A stretch of DNA of 60,441 nt from an uncultured Lachnospiraceae bacterium. GTDB taxonomy: Bacteria > Bacillota > Clostridia > Lachnospirales > Lachnospiraceae. The position numbers were made by a program, and so were the translations under genes. Under the pieces are notes generated by a model. That model saw only the letters and a program-made list of their open reading frames with translations. It was not told the origin of the DNA and did no database searches. Each line of letters begins with the position of its first letter. Position 1 is the stretch's first letter. The stretch covers positions 1 to 60,441 of the forward strand of contig CAKNMY010000005.1 of NCBI GenBank assembly GCA_930989745.1, in the 5' to 3' direction. Shown one piece after another: positions 8,111 to 16,560 of the stretch.

Positions 8111-8968
8111 TCAGGCGGAAAACTGTGAATATTTTTTCGGTGAGACCCCGGTTGCTTTCTTGAAGGATTTTAAGAAGTTGCTGTAGTCATTAAAGCCGCA
8201 GCGCTCGCACGCCTCCGTAACCGAGCAGCCCTCCGTCAGAAGAGACTTGGCGAGCGTGATGCGCTTTGCTACGATATATTTGTTGATCGTGGTTCCGGTC
8301 GCGGACTTGAAGATCCGGCACAGATAGGACGAACTCAGATAGAAGTGCGCGGACAGATCTTCCAGACCGAAAGATTCGGAAATATTGCGGTCAATGTAGG
8401 AGAGGATCTCATCCACCTGCTGCCTGTGGCGGGAAGGCGTCTGCACTGCGAGATTTCCGGAACCGCGCAGGAAGCAGCTGTTCAGAAAAGTCATAAATTC
8501 CATAAATGCCGCCTGTTCCAGAATATCCGCGCCGTAGCCGCTGATATCGGAAATCTTATGAACATAGTAATGAAACCGCTTCTGTTCCTCCTCAGTCAGA
8601 GAGATTCTGTGGCAGTATCCGTCCTCGCGCTTGGAAAAGCACAGATCCAGGTCTGTCTCAGGCGTGGACAGCGACTTGAGGTAATCCGGGTAGATGGACA
8701 GCACGATGCGCTCGTGCACCTGGGTGTCAATCTGGTCGAGATGATGGCTCTCATACTGATTGATAAAGAACACATCCCCGGGCTGAATATCGTAAAAACG
8801 GTTGTCGATCAGAAACTGCTTTCCTCCCGAGATGGAGTAGTAAATCTCATAACTGTCGTGGATATGCATGGCCATAGGCTTTTCGTCACTGTACAGGTGG
8901 GCTATGGCAAAATACTGCTGAGCGATACAGTTGTCAATCGCCTGATGACAGGAATTTAAAATTTTCAT
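8111..8968 (-). CDS. AraC-family regulator divergent from the uronate operon
   Basis: 285 aa with a cupin-type AraC_binding domain (HIHDSYEIYYSISGG near 36-50) and a C-terminal HTH_18 domain (CGFNDYSNFLKSFKKATG). AAGGAG precedes the ATG. It is transcribed away from kduI, and the shared 181-bp region contains tandem ATAGTATCTATCTATC repeats, so it is the best candidate regulator of the kduI-kduD operon. It is also only 20 bp from the next AraC gene and may be co-transcribed with it and the galactosidase. Confidence 0.88.
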   Translation of the reverse strand: MKILNSCHQAIDNCIAQQYFAIAHLYSDEKPMAMHIHDSYEIYYSISGGKQFLIDNRFYDIQPGDVFFINQYESHHLDQIDTQVHERIVLSIYPDYLKSLSTPETDLDLCFSKREDGYCHRISLTEEEQKRFHYYVHKISDISGYGADILEQAAFMEFMTFLNSCFLRGSGNLAVQTPSRHRQQVDEILSYIDRNISESFGLEDLSAHFYLSSSYLCRIFKSATGTTINKYIVAKRITLAKSLLTEGCSVTEACERCGFNDYSNFLKSFKKATGVSPKKYSQFSA

Positions 8969-9149
8969 AGGATTCTCCTTCTTATGCCTTGGTGTAAATG
9001 CAAAATCAGATAGTATCTATCTATCAGTATAACAGGTGCTTCAAAATTTGCAACATTTTGAATAAAAAACCACAGGAAAAAGAAATAATTTAATGATAGA
9101 ATAGTACACAGATAAGAAAAGCGAAATAAAAAGAAAAGGAGAGATCACT
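8969..9149. promoter_or_regulatory. Divergent promoter region, AraC gene and kduI
   Basis: Minus strand: TTGCAA (9053-9048), 16 bp, TATACT (9031-9026). Plus strand: extended -10 TGATAGAAT (9094-9102) with no clear -35, as expected for an activator-dependent promoter. The GATAG/TATC tandem repeats at about 9009-9026 are a possible operator just downstream of the minus -10. Confidence 0.5.
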
Positions 9150-10013
9150 ATGGAACTTCGCACAGCGGTATCGCCGAGAGACGTGAAACACTACACCACA
9201 GACCGTCTGAGAGAAGAGTTTTTAATTCAGAATCTCTTTACTCCGGACGAGATCAAACTGGTGTATAGCCACATCGACCGTATCATCACCGGCGCTGCTA
9301 CTCCGGTGGAGAAATCCCTGGTACTGACAGCAGGTGAAGAGCTCAGAGCAGAGTACTTCTTACAGAGAAGAGAGATGGGCGTCATCAACATCGGCGGAAA
9401 TGGAACGATTACCATTGACGGAAAGGTTTACAACGTGGCGCATAAAGAGGGGATGTACATCGGAATGGGGGCAAAAGATATCAGCTTTGCCAGCGATGAC
9501 GCGCAGAACCCCGCGAAATTCTACCTGAACAGCGCTCCGGCGCATCACGCGTATCCGACCGTCCTGATTAAGCCGGAAGGAACTCCGGAAGAGGGCGTTG
9601 TAATTGTTAAGGATGAGAACAAAGTAGAATTGGGCGCTCTGGAGTCTTCCAACCACAGAACAATCTGCAAGTACATTCTTCCGGGCCAGGTGGAGAGTTG
9701 CCAGCTTGAAATGGGAATGACAAAGCTGGAGCCGGGCAGCGTATGGAATACCATGCCGTGCCACACACATGACAGAAGAATGGAAGTATATCTGTACTTT
9801 GATATTCCGGAGGACGCGTTCGTGATGCATTTCATGGGCGAGCCGACCGAGACACGCCATATTGTTATGAGAAATGAGGAGGCCGTTATCTCCCCGAGCT
9901 GGTCCATTCACTCAGGCTGCGGCTCACAGGCTTACACCTTTATCTGGGGCATGGTAGGCGAGAATCAGGATTTCGACGACATGGACGGCGTGGACAACAA
10001 AGATCTGAAGTAA
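9150..10013 (+). CDS. kduI: 5-dehydro-4-deoxy-D-glucuronate isomerase KduI
   Basis: 287-aa cupin-fold isomerase. It converts 5-keto-4-deoxyuronate, formed spontaneously from unsaturated uronates released by polysaccharide lyases, into 3-deoxy-D-glycero-2,5-hexodiulosonate. The metal-binding segment PCHTHDRRMEVY (about 206-217) and the N-terminal ELRTAVSPRDVKHYTTD signature are clear. Length fits the family (about 276-280 aa). AAAGGAGAG precedes the ATG. It is the first gene of an operon with kduD and a second, unrelated isomerase. Confidence 0.95.
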   Translation: MELRTAVSPRDVKHYTTDRLREEFLIQNLFTPDEIKLVYSHIDRIITGAATPVEKSLVLTAGEELRAEYFLQRREMGVINIGGNGTITIDGKVYNVAHKEGMYIGMGAKDISFASDDAQNPAKFYLNSAPAHHAYPTVLIKPEGTPEEGVVIVKDENKVELGALESSNHRTICKYILPGQVESCQLEMGMTKLEPGSVWNTMPCHTHDRRMEVYLYFDIPEDAFVMHFMGEPTETRHIVMRNEEAVISPSWSIHSGCGSQAYTFIWGMVGENQDFDDMDGVDNKDLK

Positions 10014-10068
10014 GCAAACAATATATCGCCAGATATATAAAATAAGAAAAAGCAAGGAGGAAACACAA

Positions 10069-10872
10069 ATGGATTTCATGAAAAACTTCTCATTAGAGGG
10101 TAAAGTTGCTCTGGTAACAGGAGCTTCCTACGGTATCGGATTCGCGATTGCAAGCGCATATGCAGAAGCAGGTGCAACAATCGTATTCAACGATATCAAG
10201 CAGGAGCTGGTAGACAAGGGTATGGCTGCATATGCTGAGAAAGGTATCAAAGCTCACGGATATGTATGCGACGTAACAGATGAGGAAGCTGTAAACGCAT
10301 TTATCGCAAAAGTTGAGGAAGAAGTAGGCGTAATCGACATTCTTGTAAACAACGCCGGAATCATCAAGAGAATCCCGATGTGCGAGATGACAGCAGCAGA
10401 GTTCCGTCAGGTAATCGATATCGACTTAAACGGACCGTTCATCGTATCTAAAGCTGTTATTCCGAGCATGATCAAAAAAGGTCACGGAAAGATCATTAAC
10501 ATCTGCTCCATGATGAGCGAGCTGGGCCGTGAAACCGTATCCGCTTATGCGGCAGCTAAGGGCGGCTTAAAGATGCTGACCAAGAACATTGCTTCCGAGT
10601 ACGGTGAGTACAACATCCAGTGCAACGGTATCGGACCGGGTTATATCGCAACACCGCAGACCGCACCGCTGCGCGAGATCCAGCCGGACGGCTCCAGACA
10701 TCCGTTCGATCAGTTCATCATTGCAAAGACTCCGGCAGCACGCTGGGGTAACGCAGAGGATTTACAGGGACCGGCAGTATTCCTGGCATCCGACGCTTCC
10801 AACTTCGTAAACGGACACGTTCTGTACGTAGACGGCGGAATCCTCGCATACATCGGCAAACAGCCGCAGTAA
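10069..10872 (+). CDS. kduD: SDR oxidoreductase KduD (2-deoxy-D-gluconate 3-dehydrogenase)
   Basis: 267-aa short-chain dehydrogenase. The nucleotide-binding motif is TGASYGIG (about 18-25), NNAG follows, and the catalytic Tyr-Lys pair lies in SAYAAAK. Next to kduI the expected reaction is NAD(P)H reduction of 3-deoxy-D-glycero-2,5-hexodiulosonate to 2-keto-3-deoxygluconate. Close homologues are also annotated gluconate 5-dehydrogenase, which sequence alone does not exclude. AAGGAGG lies 8 nt before the ATG. KdgK and KdgA, needed for the next steps, are not in this window. Confidence 0.88.
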   Translation: MDFMKNFSLEGKVALVTGASYGIGFAIASAYAEAGATIVFNDIKQELVDKGMAAYAEKGIKAHGYVCDVTDEEAVNAFIAKVEEEVGVIDILVNNAGIIKRIPMCEMTAAEFRQVIDIDLNGPFIVSKAVIPSMIKKGHGKIINICSMMSELGRETVSAYAAAKGGLKMLTKNIASEYGEYNIQCNGIGPGYIATPQTAPLREIQPDGSRHPFDQFIIAKTPAARWGNAEDLQGPAVFLASDASNFVNGHVLYVDGGILAYIGKQPQ

Positions 10873-10873
10873 A

Positions 10874-10957
10874 GCAAAATCCCGAAGGGATTTTGCGATA
10901 CTGCTTGACTTGGTCAAGCAGGTTCCATAAGCATCCCCGAAGGGATTTTGCGATAAA
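10874..10957. repeat. Stacked hairpins with duplicated arm after kduD
   Basis: Hairpin 1 is GCAAAATCCC-GAA-GGGATTTTGC (10874-10896), 10 bp. Hairpin 2 is CTGCTTGAC-TTG-GTCAAGCAG (10901-10921), 9 bp. Then CCCGAAGGGATTTTGCGATA from hairpin 1 recurs as a direct repeat at 10936-10955. There is no T run, so these look like processing or mRNA-stabilising structures, or remnants of a duplicated palindromic repeat, rather than terminators. Confidence 0.6.
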
Positions 10958-10967
10958 GGATAAAATA

Positions 10968-10999
10968 GGAAAAGCAGGACATTACAGCCCTGCTTTTCC
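10968..10999 (+). terminator. Hairpin, probable partial terminator
   Basis: GGAAAAGCAGG (10968-10978) pairs perfectly with CCTGCTTTTCC (10989-10999). T residues lie inside the 3' arm, so termination may be incomplete, leaving lower expression of the genes at 11035 and 11689 than of kduI-kduD. Confidence 0.5.
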
Positions 11000-11034
11000 G
11001 GCTATATATAAAAACAGAAAGAGAGATTAAAGAC

Positions 11035-11676
11035 ATGAAAATCGCATTAATCAATGAGAACAGCCAGGGCGCGAAAAACGCCATGATCTGTAATTCCCTG
11101 AAGAAAGTAGTAGAGCCCATGGGATTTGAGGTATTCAACTACGGCATGTACACAGCGGACGATGAAGCGCAGCTCACCTACGTTCAGGTGGGTATTCTCG
11201 CAGCAGTTCTGCTGAATTCCGGCGCAGCCGACTATGTGATTACCGGATGCGGTACCGGTGAGGGCGCAATGCTTGCGTGCAATTCCTTCCCGGGCGTTAT
11301 CTGCGGACATGTGGAAGATCCGCTGGATGCGTATACCTTTGCGCAGATCAACGACGGAAACGCAATTGCAATTCCGTTTGCAAAGGGCTTCGGATGGGGC
11401 GGAGACCTGAATCTGGAGTATATTTTTGAGAAGCTGTTCTGCGAGGAGAGCGGACAGGGATATCCGAGAGAGCGTGCCGTTCCGGAGCAGCGCAATAAGA
11501 AGATCCTGGATCAGGTAAAGACCGTTACCTACCGCGATCTGTGCGATATCTTAAGAGAGCTTGACCGTGATCTGGTTAAGGGCGCTCTGGCAGGAGAGAA
11601 GTTCCAGGAGTACTTCTTCGCGAACTGCAAGTGCGATAAAATTGCTGCCTGTGTGAAAGAGATTCTTGGATGCTGA
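11035..11676 (+). CDS. RpiB/LacAB-family isomerase, probable DhuI-type uronate isomerase
   Basis: 213-aa member of the RpiB/LacA/LacB sugar isomerase family, with the family region around ITGCGTGEGAMLACN (residues about 68-82). It is longer than RpiB (about 150 aa). RpiB-type proteins called DhuI isomerise 4-deoxy-L-threo-5-hexosulose uronate in streptococci, the same step as KduI but with an unrelated fold. The location directly after kduI-kduD supports that role. Alternative: a pentose or hexose phosphate isomerase with another substrate. A hairpin separates it from kduD, and the next gene follows after 12 bp. Confidence 0.75.
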   Translation: MKIALINENSQGAKNAMICNSLKKVVEPMGFEVFNYGMYTADDEAQLTYVQVGILAAVLLNSGAADYVITGCGTGEGAMLACNSFPGVICGHVEDPLDAYTFAQINDGNAIAIPFAKGFGWGGDLNLEYIFEKLFCEESGQGYPRERAVPEQRNKKILDQVKTVTYRDLCDILRELDRDLVKGALAGEKFQEYFFANCKCDKIAACVKEILGC

Positions 11677-11688
11677 GGAGAATCAAGT

Positions 11689-12471
11689 ATGTTATGTCTG
11701 AAGGCTTACGATAAAGAGAATAAGATCATCGCCGTTGCGCGCGGGGAGGAAGAGGTCAGTCTCGTGATCTCCCGCGAGTATCAGGAGGGCGACCGCCTTT
11801 CTCTGGAAAGCTCCGGAAATGGAAATTATATCTGGCTGCAGCTCGACGATGCGCTGGGTAAATCTCTGTGCTACGTCACAGGAGTGATCGACTATAAGAT
11901 TCCGTTCGGCGAGAAGCGCATCAGCGTGGCGCCGAAGGCATTTTCCGGAAACAAGCATTTGCTGTACGCAAGGCTTGCGAAAGATTACGAAATTAAATCC
12001 TACAGAAATCTGGCGCTGAACGTCAATGATCAGCACGGGGATGTGAACTGCTACCCGCATGCGTCCGCGAATGTGGAGACCAGAGGCGAGGCAGTATTCG
12101 CAGCCAAGAATGCCATTGACGGAGTCGTGGTGAACAGCGGACACGGCGAGTGGCCCTATCAGTCCTGGGGCATCAACCGCAACCCGGACGCGGCCATGAA
12201 GCTGGATTTTGGAAGAAAGGTGAAAATCGACCGCGTGGTACTCTATACGCGCGCCGATTTCCCGCACGACAGCTGGTGGACGAACGCCACCCTGACGTTC
12301 TCCGACGGAAGCACGATGGAGCTGCCGATGGAAAAGAGCGCACTCCCGCATGAATTCGAATTCGAACCCAGGGAAGTGGAGTGGCTGGAGCTGTCCAAAC
12401 TTATTAAATCAGATGATCCTTCCCCGTTCCCGGCGCTGAGCCAGATCGAGGTGTACGGTACGGATCTGTAA
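11689..12471 (+). CDS. Cytosolic discoidin (F5/8 type C)-like protein, function unknown
   Basis: 260 aa with no signal peptide or membrane helix. Residues about 1-100 form an unrecognised beta-rich region. Residues about 120-258 resemble an F5/8 type C/galactose-binding fold: DGVVVNSGHGEWPYQSW, then a KLDFGRKVKIDRVVLYTR strand and a closing LSQIEVYGT strand. Such domains usually bind sugars outside the cell, so a cytosolic copy in a uronate operon is unusual. It may bind oligosaccharide or act as an uncharacterised enzyme. It is the last gene before a strong terminator. Confidence 0.7.
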   Translation: MLCLKAYDKENKIIAVARGEEEVSLVISREYQEGDRLSLESSGNGNYIWLQLDDALGKSLCYVTGVIDYKIPFGEKRISVAPKAFSGNKHLLYARLAKDYEIKSYRNLALNVNDQHGDVNCYPHASANVETRGEAVFAAKNAIDGVVVNSGHGEWPYQSWGINRNPDAAMKLDFGRKVKIDRVVLYTRADFPHDSWWTNATLTFSDGSTMELPMEKSALPHEFEFEPREVEWLELSKLIKSDDPSPFPALSQIEVYGTDL

Positions 12472-12478
12472 AAAATGA

Positions 12479-12512
12479 GCCCTGGCGCTGTGTGAAAGCG
12501 CCAGGGCTTTTT
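12479..12512. terminator. Bidirectional terminator
   Basis: GCCCTGGCGCT (12479-12489) pairs perfectly with AGCGCCAGGGC (12497-12507), with TTTTT after it and an A run before it. It serves the uronate operon and the convergent glycosyltransferase gene. Confidence 0.85.
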
Positions 12513-12519
12513 CATACCA

Positions 12520-13446
12520 TTATCGCTTCTCTTTGATAATGTAAACCGGTCTTCCCTTACTCTCCATATAATTTTTCGACACATATTCCCCCAGAATCGA
12601 GAGAAACAGCAGCTGTATCCCATTGAGAAAGAGAGTCAGGCAGATGACAGCAGTCCAGCCGCTGACATCGCGGCCGAAGAACAGGGAGCTGACGGCTGTT
12701 CCAAGCCCCAGGAGCAGGGAGATGAGAAAAAGAAGTACGCCTGCTGCCCCGGAGAGCGTGACCGGAGCGGTGGAGAAGGAAAATATGCCGTCTATGGCGT
12801 AGCGGAAGAGACTTTTCAGATTCCACTTGGTGCTGCCTGCGGCGCGGGCGGTATTCTCAAAAGGAATCCATTTGGTTTCAAATCCCACAAAGGAAAAGAT
12901 TCCTTTCATATAGCGGTTATATTCCCGGCAGGAGAGGATGGAATCCACCATCCGGCGGGACATCATCCGGAAATCTCCGGCTCCGTCTTCCATGTTCATG
13001 CGGCTCAGCCTTCGGATCACACGGTAAAAACAGCGGGAGAGAAAATTGCGCAGAACACCCTCGCCGTCGCGGGTGACGCGCTTGCCCGCGCAGCAGTCAA
13101 ACCCCTCGTCCTTCAGGGCCGAATACATCTGCGGGAGGAGCGTCGGCGGATGCTGAAGGTCGGCGTCCATGAATACGCAGTAATCCCCGTCTGCAGCCTG
13201 AAGCCCCGCATACATCGCCGCCTCCTTTCCGAAGTTGCGGGAAAAGGTGATATAGTGACAGAAGGGGTCGCAGGCAGCGAGAGATTTCAGAATCTGCAGC
13301 GTGCGGTCGCGGCTTCCGTCGTCCACAAACAGAAATTCTGTCTCCGCGTCCGGCAGCCCGGCAACGGCCTTCTTAGTCTCCCGATAGAACAGAGGGAGCG
13401 CTTCCTCCTCATTGTAGCATGGAACGATAATTGTAAGCTTAGTCAT
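12520..13446 (-). CDS. Family 2 glycosyltransferase, GtrB/CsbB-like
   Basis: 308 aa. An N-terminal GT-A domain (1-225: IIVPCYNEEEALP, DDGSRD, DADLQHPP) is followed by two C-terminal membrane helices (about 232-295). GtrB/CsbB enzymes load a sugar from a nucleotide donor onto undecaprenyl phosphate at the inner face of the membrane. The gene overlaps gtrA by 4 nt, and yfhO lies upstream in the same operon, so the three should act together in extracytoplasmic glycosylation. The sugar is unknown. Confidence 0.9.
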   Translation of the reverse strand: MTKLTIIVPCYNEEEALPLFYRETKKAVAGLPDAETEFLFVDDGSRDRTLQILKSLAACDPFCHYITFSRNFGKEAAMYAGLQAADGDYCVFMDADLQHPPTLLPQMYSALKDEGFDCCAGKRVTRDGEGVLRNFLSRCFYRVIRRLSRMNMEDGAGDFRMMSRRMVDSILSCREYNRYMKGIFSFVGFETKWIPFENTARAAGSTKWNLKSLFRYAIDGIFSFSTAPVTLSGAAGVLLFLISLLLGLGTAVSSLFFGRDVSGWTAVICLTLFLNGIQLLFLSILGEYVSKNYMESKGRPVYIIKEKR

Positions 13447-13823
13447 AAGTTATGTACTCCTTTCGCAAAAATTTTCTTCCGGCAGATAACGTAATTTAAC
13501 ACAACGGTCGCGGCGCTCACTCCGAGCTTGGAAATTCCGGGCGGCAGCAGGAGGACGGCGACCGCTGAAAACAGCAGGATATTTTCTCCGAGCAGGGTAA
13601 AAAACCGCATGGAACAGAATGGCAGAAGTTCCGTCAGCCATTCACTCTTTGAGTGAAAGACGAATCGCCGGTTCACCCAGTAGGAGAACAGGACCGCTGC
13701 GGCCCACGCCGCGGTATTGGCGGCGAGATAGTTCAGAGAAGCGGCGCTAAGCGAGAAGTAAAAAAGATAGTTGACTGCGGTGGTGAGGACACCGCCTAAG
13801 GTATAAGCGATAAGATGTTTCAT
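13443..13823 (-). CDS. GtrA-family membrane protein (lipid-sugar flippase candidate)
   Basis: 126-aa protein with four predicted membrane helices and the GtrA-type sequence TYTAVNYLFYF-like near the start and YWVNRRFVF in the middle. GtrA proteins are thought to move undecaprenyl-phosphate sugar across the membrane. Its start codon overlaps the yfhO stop (ATGA), and its end overlaps the glycosyltransferase start, so translation is coupled through the operon. Confidence 0.85.
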   Translation of the reverse strand: MKHLIAYTLGGVLTTAVNYLFYFSLSAASLNYLAANTAAWAAAVLFSYWVNRRFVFHSKSEWLTELLPFCSMRFFTLLGENILLFSAVAVLLLPPGISKLGVSAATVVLNYVICRKKIFAKGVHNL

Positions 13824-16351
13824 GGCCTGTCACCATTCCTTTCGTGTTTTTGTAAATTCCGGCGGCATCTCCCCAATGCCGCAAGGAAGAGAAAGAGCGC
13901 CGTTCCTGCCGCGGAGCAGAGAATTCCCGCGCCCTGCAGGGGCGGTTGAAAGACAATGCGCACAGTATGAGATCCGGCGGAGAGGGGAATTCCCACAAAT
14001 GCTTTATTTACGGTATGTACACCGCAGGGTTTTCCGTCCACCCAGGCGAGGAATCCCGGTTCCATCGGAATGGAGGTGATCAGCCACCCGTCGTCCGGAA
14101 GGCTGAGCGTTCCGTTTACGACCTCATTTCCGGAAAGACCGCGAGATTCCAGGGGATGGACAGCGTCTGTGCTCATGCCGAAATGTTCCGTGTCCAGCGC
14201 GTACAGATGCAGATTTGAGATGGAAAAATCCCCTGATGCGGACACATGAAAACGATCCATCTCATACGGAGAGGAGAGCACAAAGGTAAACGTTGTATTG
14301 CGGTTCGGATACGGAGCCCCTGAGCCGGAGAGCTTGTTGCGGATTCCGTTAATCGTCACAACAGCGGCGTCCGCGGACAGGCGTTTGACATCAAAGGTAA
14401 GTACGAGAATCTGATCCTTTACCGCAGCGGCGGGAATGATGTCAAAAGATGCGTCTGTCAGCCGCTCTATGGTATAATCTGTTCCTTCCTTCCAGAACAG
14501 TTCCCGGAAATGAGAGGGGAAGGATTCTGAGGATGCGCCGCTGTCCACAATGCTGCGCGCGGTGATCGCTTCGAGCGATTCGGGAAAGGAAAGCTGGTCA
14601 AACGCATCTTCCGCCATCACAGAGGTACTTCCGTAGCACAGGGGGAGGACGGCAGGATTTTCCGCAAGCACGGAAGTATCCTGCTTTGCGTATATTTTAT
14701 AACCGTAAGGAAGCTCCTCAGGAGAACATTCGAGATACCGCACGCCCATGAGATACTGGAAGAACGGATTTGCCTGACTCAGCAGCGCCACGCGGTTGTT
14801 GATGCGGATCGGATTGCGCATGATGTCAAAGAAGAAACTGCTGTACAGCGGATTTGGCGTCGAGGTATACGCCGACGTTCTTCCGGCTCCCGCAAGGACA
14901 AGCTGATTCACGCTCTGATAGGGCTCCTGAAAGGAATCGAAGCGGTATGTGCGGTCACTGTAAAACTGCGTCCTCGTCTCTTCCGGGAAGTCTGAAACCT
15001 GCGTGTGCTCCGGGGAGAGATATTCGTCGCTTCGGTGAAGGGAGAACGAAACGCACACAGAGAGCAGCGCGGCCGCGGGGAGAATCAGAGAGAGCGGACG
15101 CCGCAGGCTCTCTTTTTCTCCTGAACTTCGTATCCTGGCAAACCGCCGCGCCGAGAGAAAGGCAAATGCTGCCGCGGCGATGGAGAAATCTGCCCAGATC
15201 CAGAGGTTCTGGCTGCTGCGGTACTGCAGATATCCCGCATATCCGCAAAGCGCGAGCGCAGCGGCAGAGGGGCGGCTTGCGGTACGCAGCAGTTTGCGAA
15301 ATACCGTGATTCCGGAGAGGACTGCCAGAGGAAGAAAGGGGATCAGCACCTTACTTCTGGAGTACAGAAAGCCGTTCAGCACATAGGGAAGAAGGCCGCT
15401 GATCACACCGGACAGCAGAAAGATGCAAAGCAGCCGCAGCCGGAGAGCAGTTCTGCAGAAGACCCCGCAGAGGAGCAGAAACAGCAGAGTCAGCGTCAGG
15501 CCATACCCGTAAGCGCTGTAGAGAAATCCGGAAAAGTCCGGCCGCAGAGCCAGCGGATTTCCGGCAGCGGCCGCGCCGCCGTCCTTGGAGGAGGCGCAGT
15601 TCAGAATACTGGCTGCCGACGGCAGCAGCAGAACGCCCGACAGGAGCACCGCGCAGAAAACACAGACCGCATAATTGCAGGAAATGCTGAACCAGGAGCG
15701 CGGCGTCCGGACCGCATCCGCCTGCTTCCAGAGCAGAAAGGCGTAGACGGACAGGATGCAGGGAACCGCAAAATAGTAGCTGTGAAAAATGATCAGCGTC
15801 AGCATCAGAATCAGTGTGCCGCGCCGTTCGATTCTGACAGCCGGGCGCCCGCAGACCGCCAGCATTGCTCCGAGAAGGAACGGCATATAGTTTATAAATA
15901 CGATCTGGCGGTGAACCTGAAAGAAGCAGCCTGCGCTGAGAAAAAGCACCGCGCCCCAGAATCGCGCGGAGTTTTCGATTCCGCATTTTCCCAGCAGCCG
16001 GTAAAACAGCAGCGCGGAGGCTGTATAGCCCGCTGTACAGTATGCGGTGATCACAGTTGTCATGGAAACCGCGGGCAGCGCGCATCCGATCAGCACGTCA
16101 GGGCGAAGGTAGCCGTAATAGGAGAAATCATAAATATTTGCCCCGCCGCCCAGGGGAAGCCTTCCGGGAAACAGAGTTCCCGTCTCGTAAAATGTCCGGC
16201 GCATGGTCTCGGCGATGCTCACATACTGAGAATACCAGTCGCATGAGGAACCGGGCAGGCAGTCCGGTGTGCGGGAAAGCGCGAGCATGCCAAGCGAAAT
16301 CAGAGCAAGAGCCGCATAGGGCAGGAGTTTTCGTTTTTTATCTGTCCACAT
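13820..16351 (-). CDS. YfhO-family polytopic glycosyltransferase
   Basis: 843-aa membrane protein with 12 or more hydrophobic segments in residues 1-440, a large extracytoplasmic domain (about 450-800) and a final helix near 815-835. The N-terminal SSCDWYSQY and the glycine-rich GGGANIYDFSYYGY segment are typical of YfhO, a GT-C enzyme. In Bacillus, CsbB, a GtrA-like flippase and YfhO glycosylate lipoteichoic acid outside the cell; a similar role in wall or lipid-polymer decoration is likely here. AAGGAGG precedes the ATG. It is the first gene of the three-gene minus-strand operon and divergent from a two-component system. Confidence 0.88.
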   Translation of the reverse strand: MWTDKKRKLLPYAALALISLGMLALSRTPDCLPGSSCDWYSQYVSIAETMRRTFYETGTLFPGRLPLGGGANIYDFSYYGYLRPDVLIGCALPAVSMTTVITAYCTAGYTASALLFYRLLGKCGIENSARFWGAVLFLSAGCFFQVHRQIVFINYMPFLLGAMLAVCGRPAVRIERRGTLILMLTLIIFHSYYFAVPCILSVYAFLLWKQADAVRTPRSWFSISCNYAVCVFCAVLLSGVLLLPSAASILNCASSKDGGAAAAGNPLALRPDFSGFLYSAYGYGLTLTLLFLLLCGVFCRTALRLRLLCIFLLSGVISGLLPYVLNGFLYSRSKVLIPFLPLAVLSGITVFRKLLRTASRPSAAALALCGYAGYLQYRSSQNLWIWADFSIAAAAFAFLSARRFARIRSSGEKESLRRPLSLILPAAALLSVCVSFSLHRSDEYLSPEHTQVSDFPEETRTQFYSDRTYRFDSFQEPYQSVNQLVLAGAGRTSAYTSTPNPLYSSFFFDIMRNPIRINNRVALLSQANPFFQYLMGVRYLECSPEELPYGYKIYAKQDTSVLAENPAVLPLCYGSTSVMAEDAFDQLSFPESLEAITARSIVDSGASSESFPSHFRELFWKEGTDYTIERLTDASFDIIPAAAVKDQILVLTFDVKRLSADAAVVTINGIRNKLSGSGAPYPNRNTTFTFVLSSPYEMDRFHVSASGDFSISNLHLYALDTEHFGMSTDAVHPLESRGLSGNEVVNGTLSLPDDGWLITSIPMEPGFLAWVDGKPCGVHTVNKAFVGIPLSAGSHTVRIVFQPPLQGAGILCSAAGTALFLFLAALGRCRRNLQKHERNGDRP

Positions 16352-16456
16352 CGTTTGTATCCTCCTTTTTGTCGTATATCGTACACCGCTGTGCTGAAGA
16401 ATCCCCCCAAGTAAATCTAAAGAATTCTTAAGATATCGCCGGCGTTTTCTTTTTTC

Positions 16457-16465
16457 TGCTATAAT
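16457..16465 (+). promoter_or_regulatory. Extended -10 promoter of the two-component system
   Basis: TGCTATAAT (16457-16465) is an extended -10 with no good -35, about 95 bp before the response regulator. The 209-bp divergent region also serves yfhO on the other strand. Confidence 0.5.
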
Positions 16466-16560
16466 TAGGGCTGACAGAAAAAGACAGCGGCAGCTTTTGA
16501 AGCATGGCTGCGCCTCGCGGGGCGCGGACAGGATGCCGCGTGAGGGAGAGATGAGAAATT

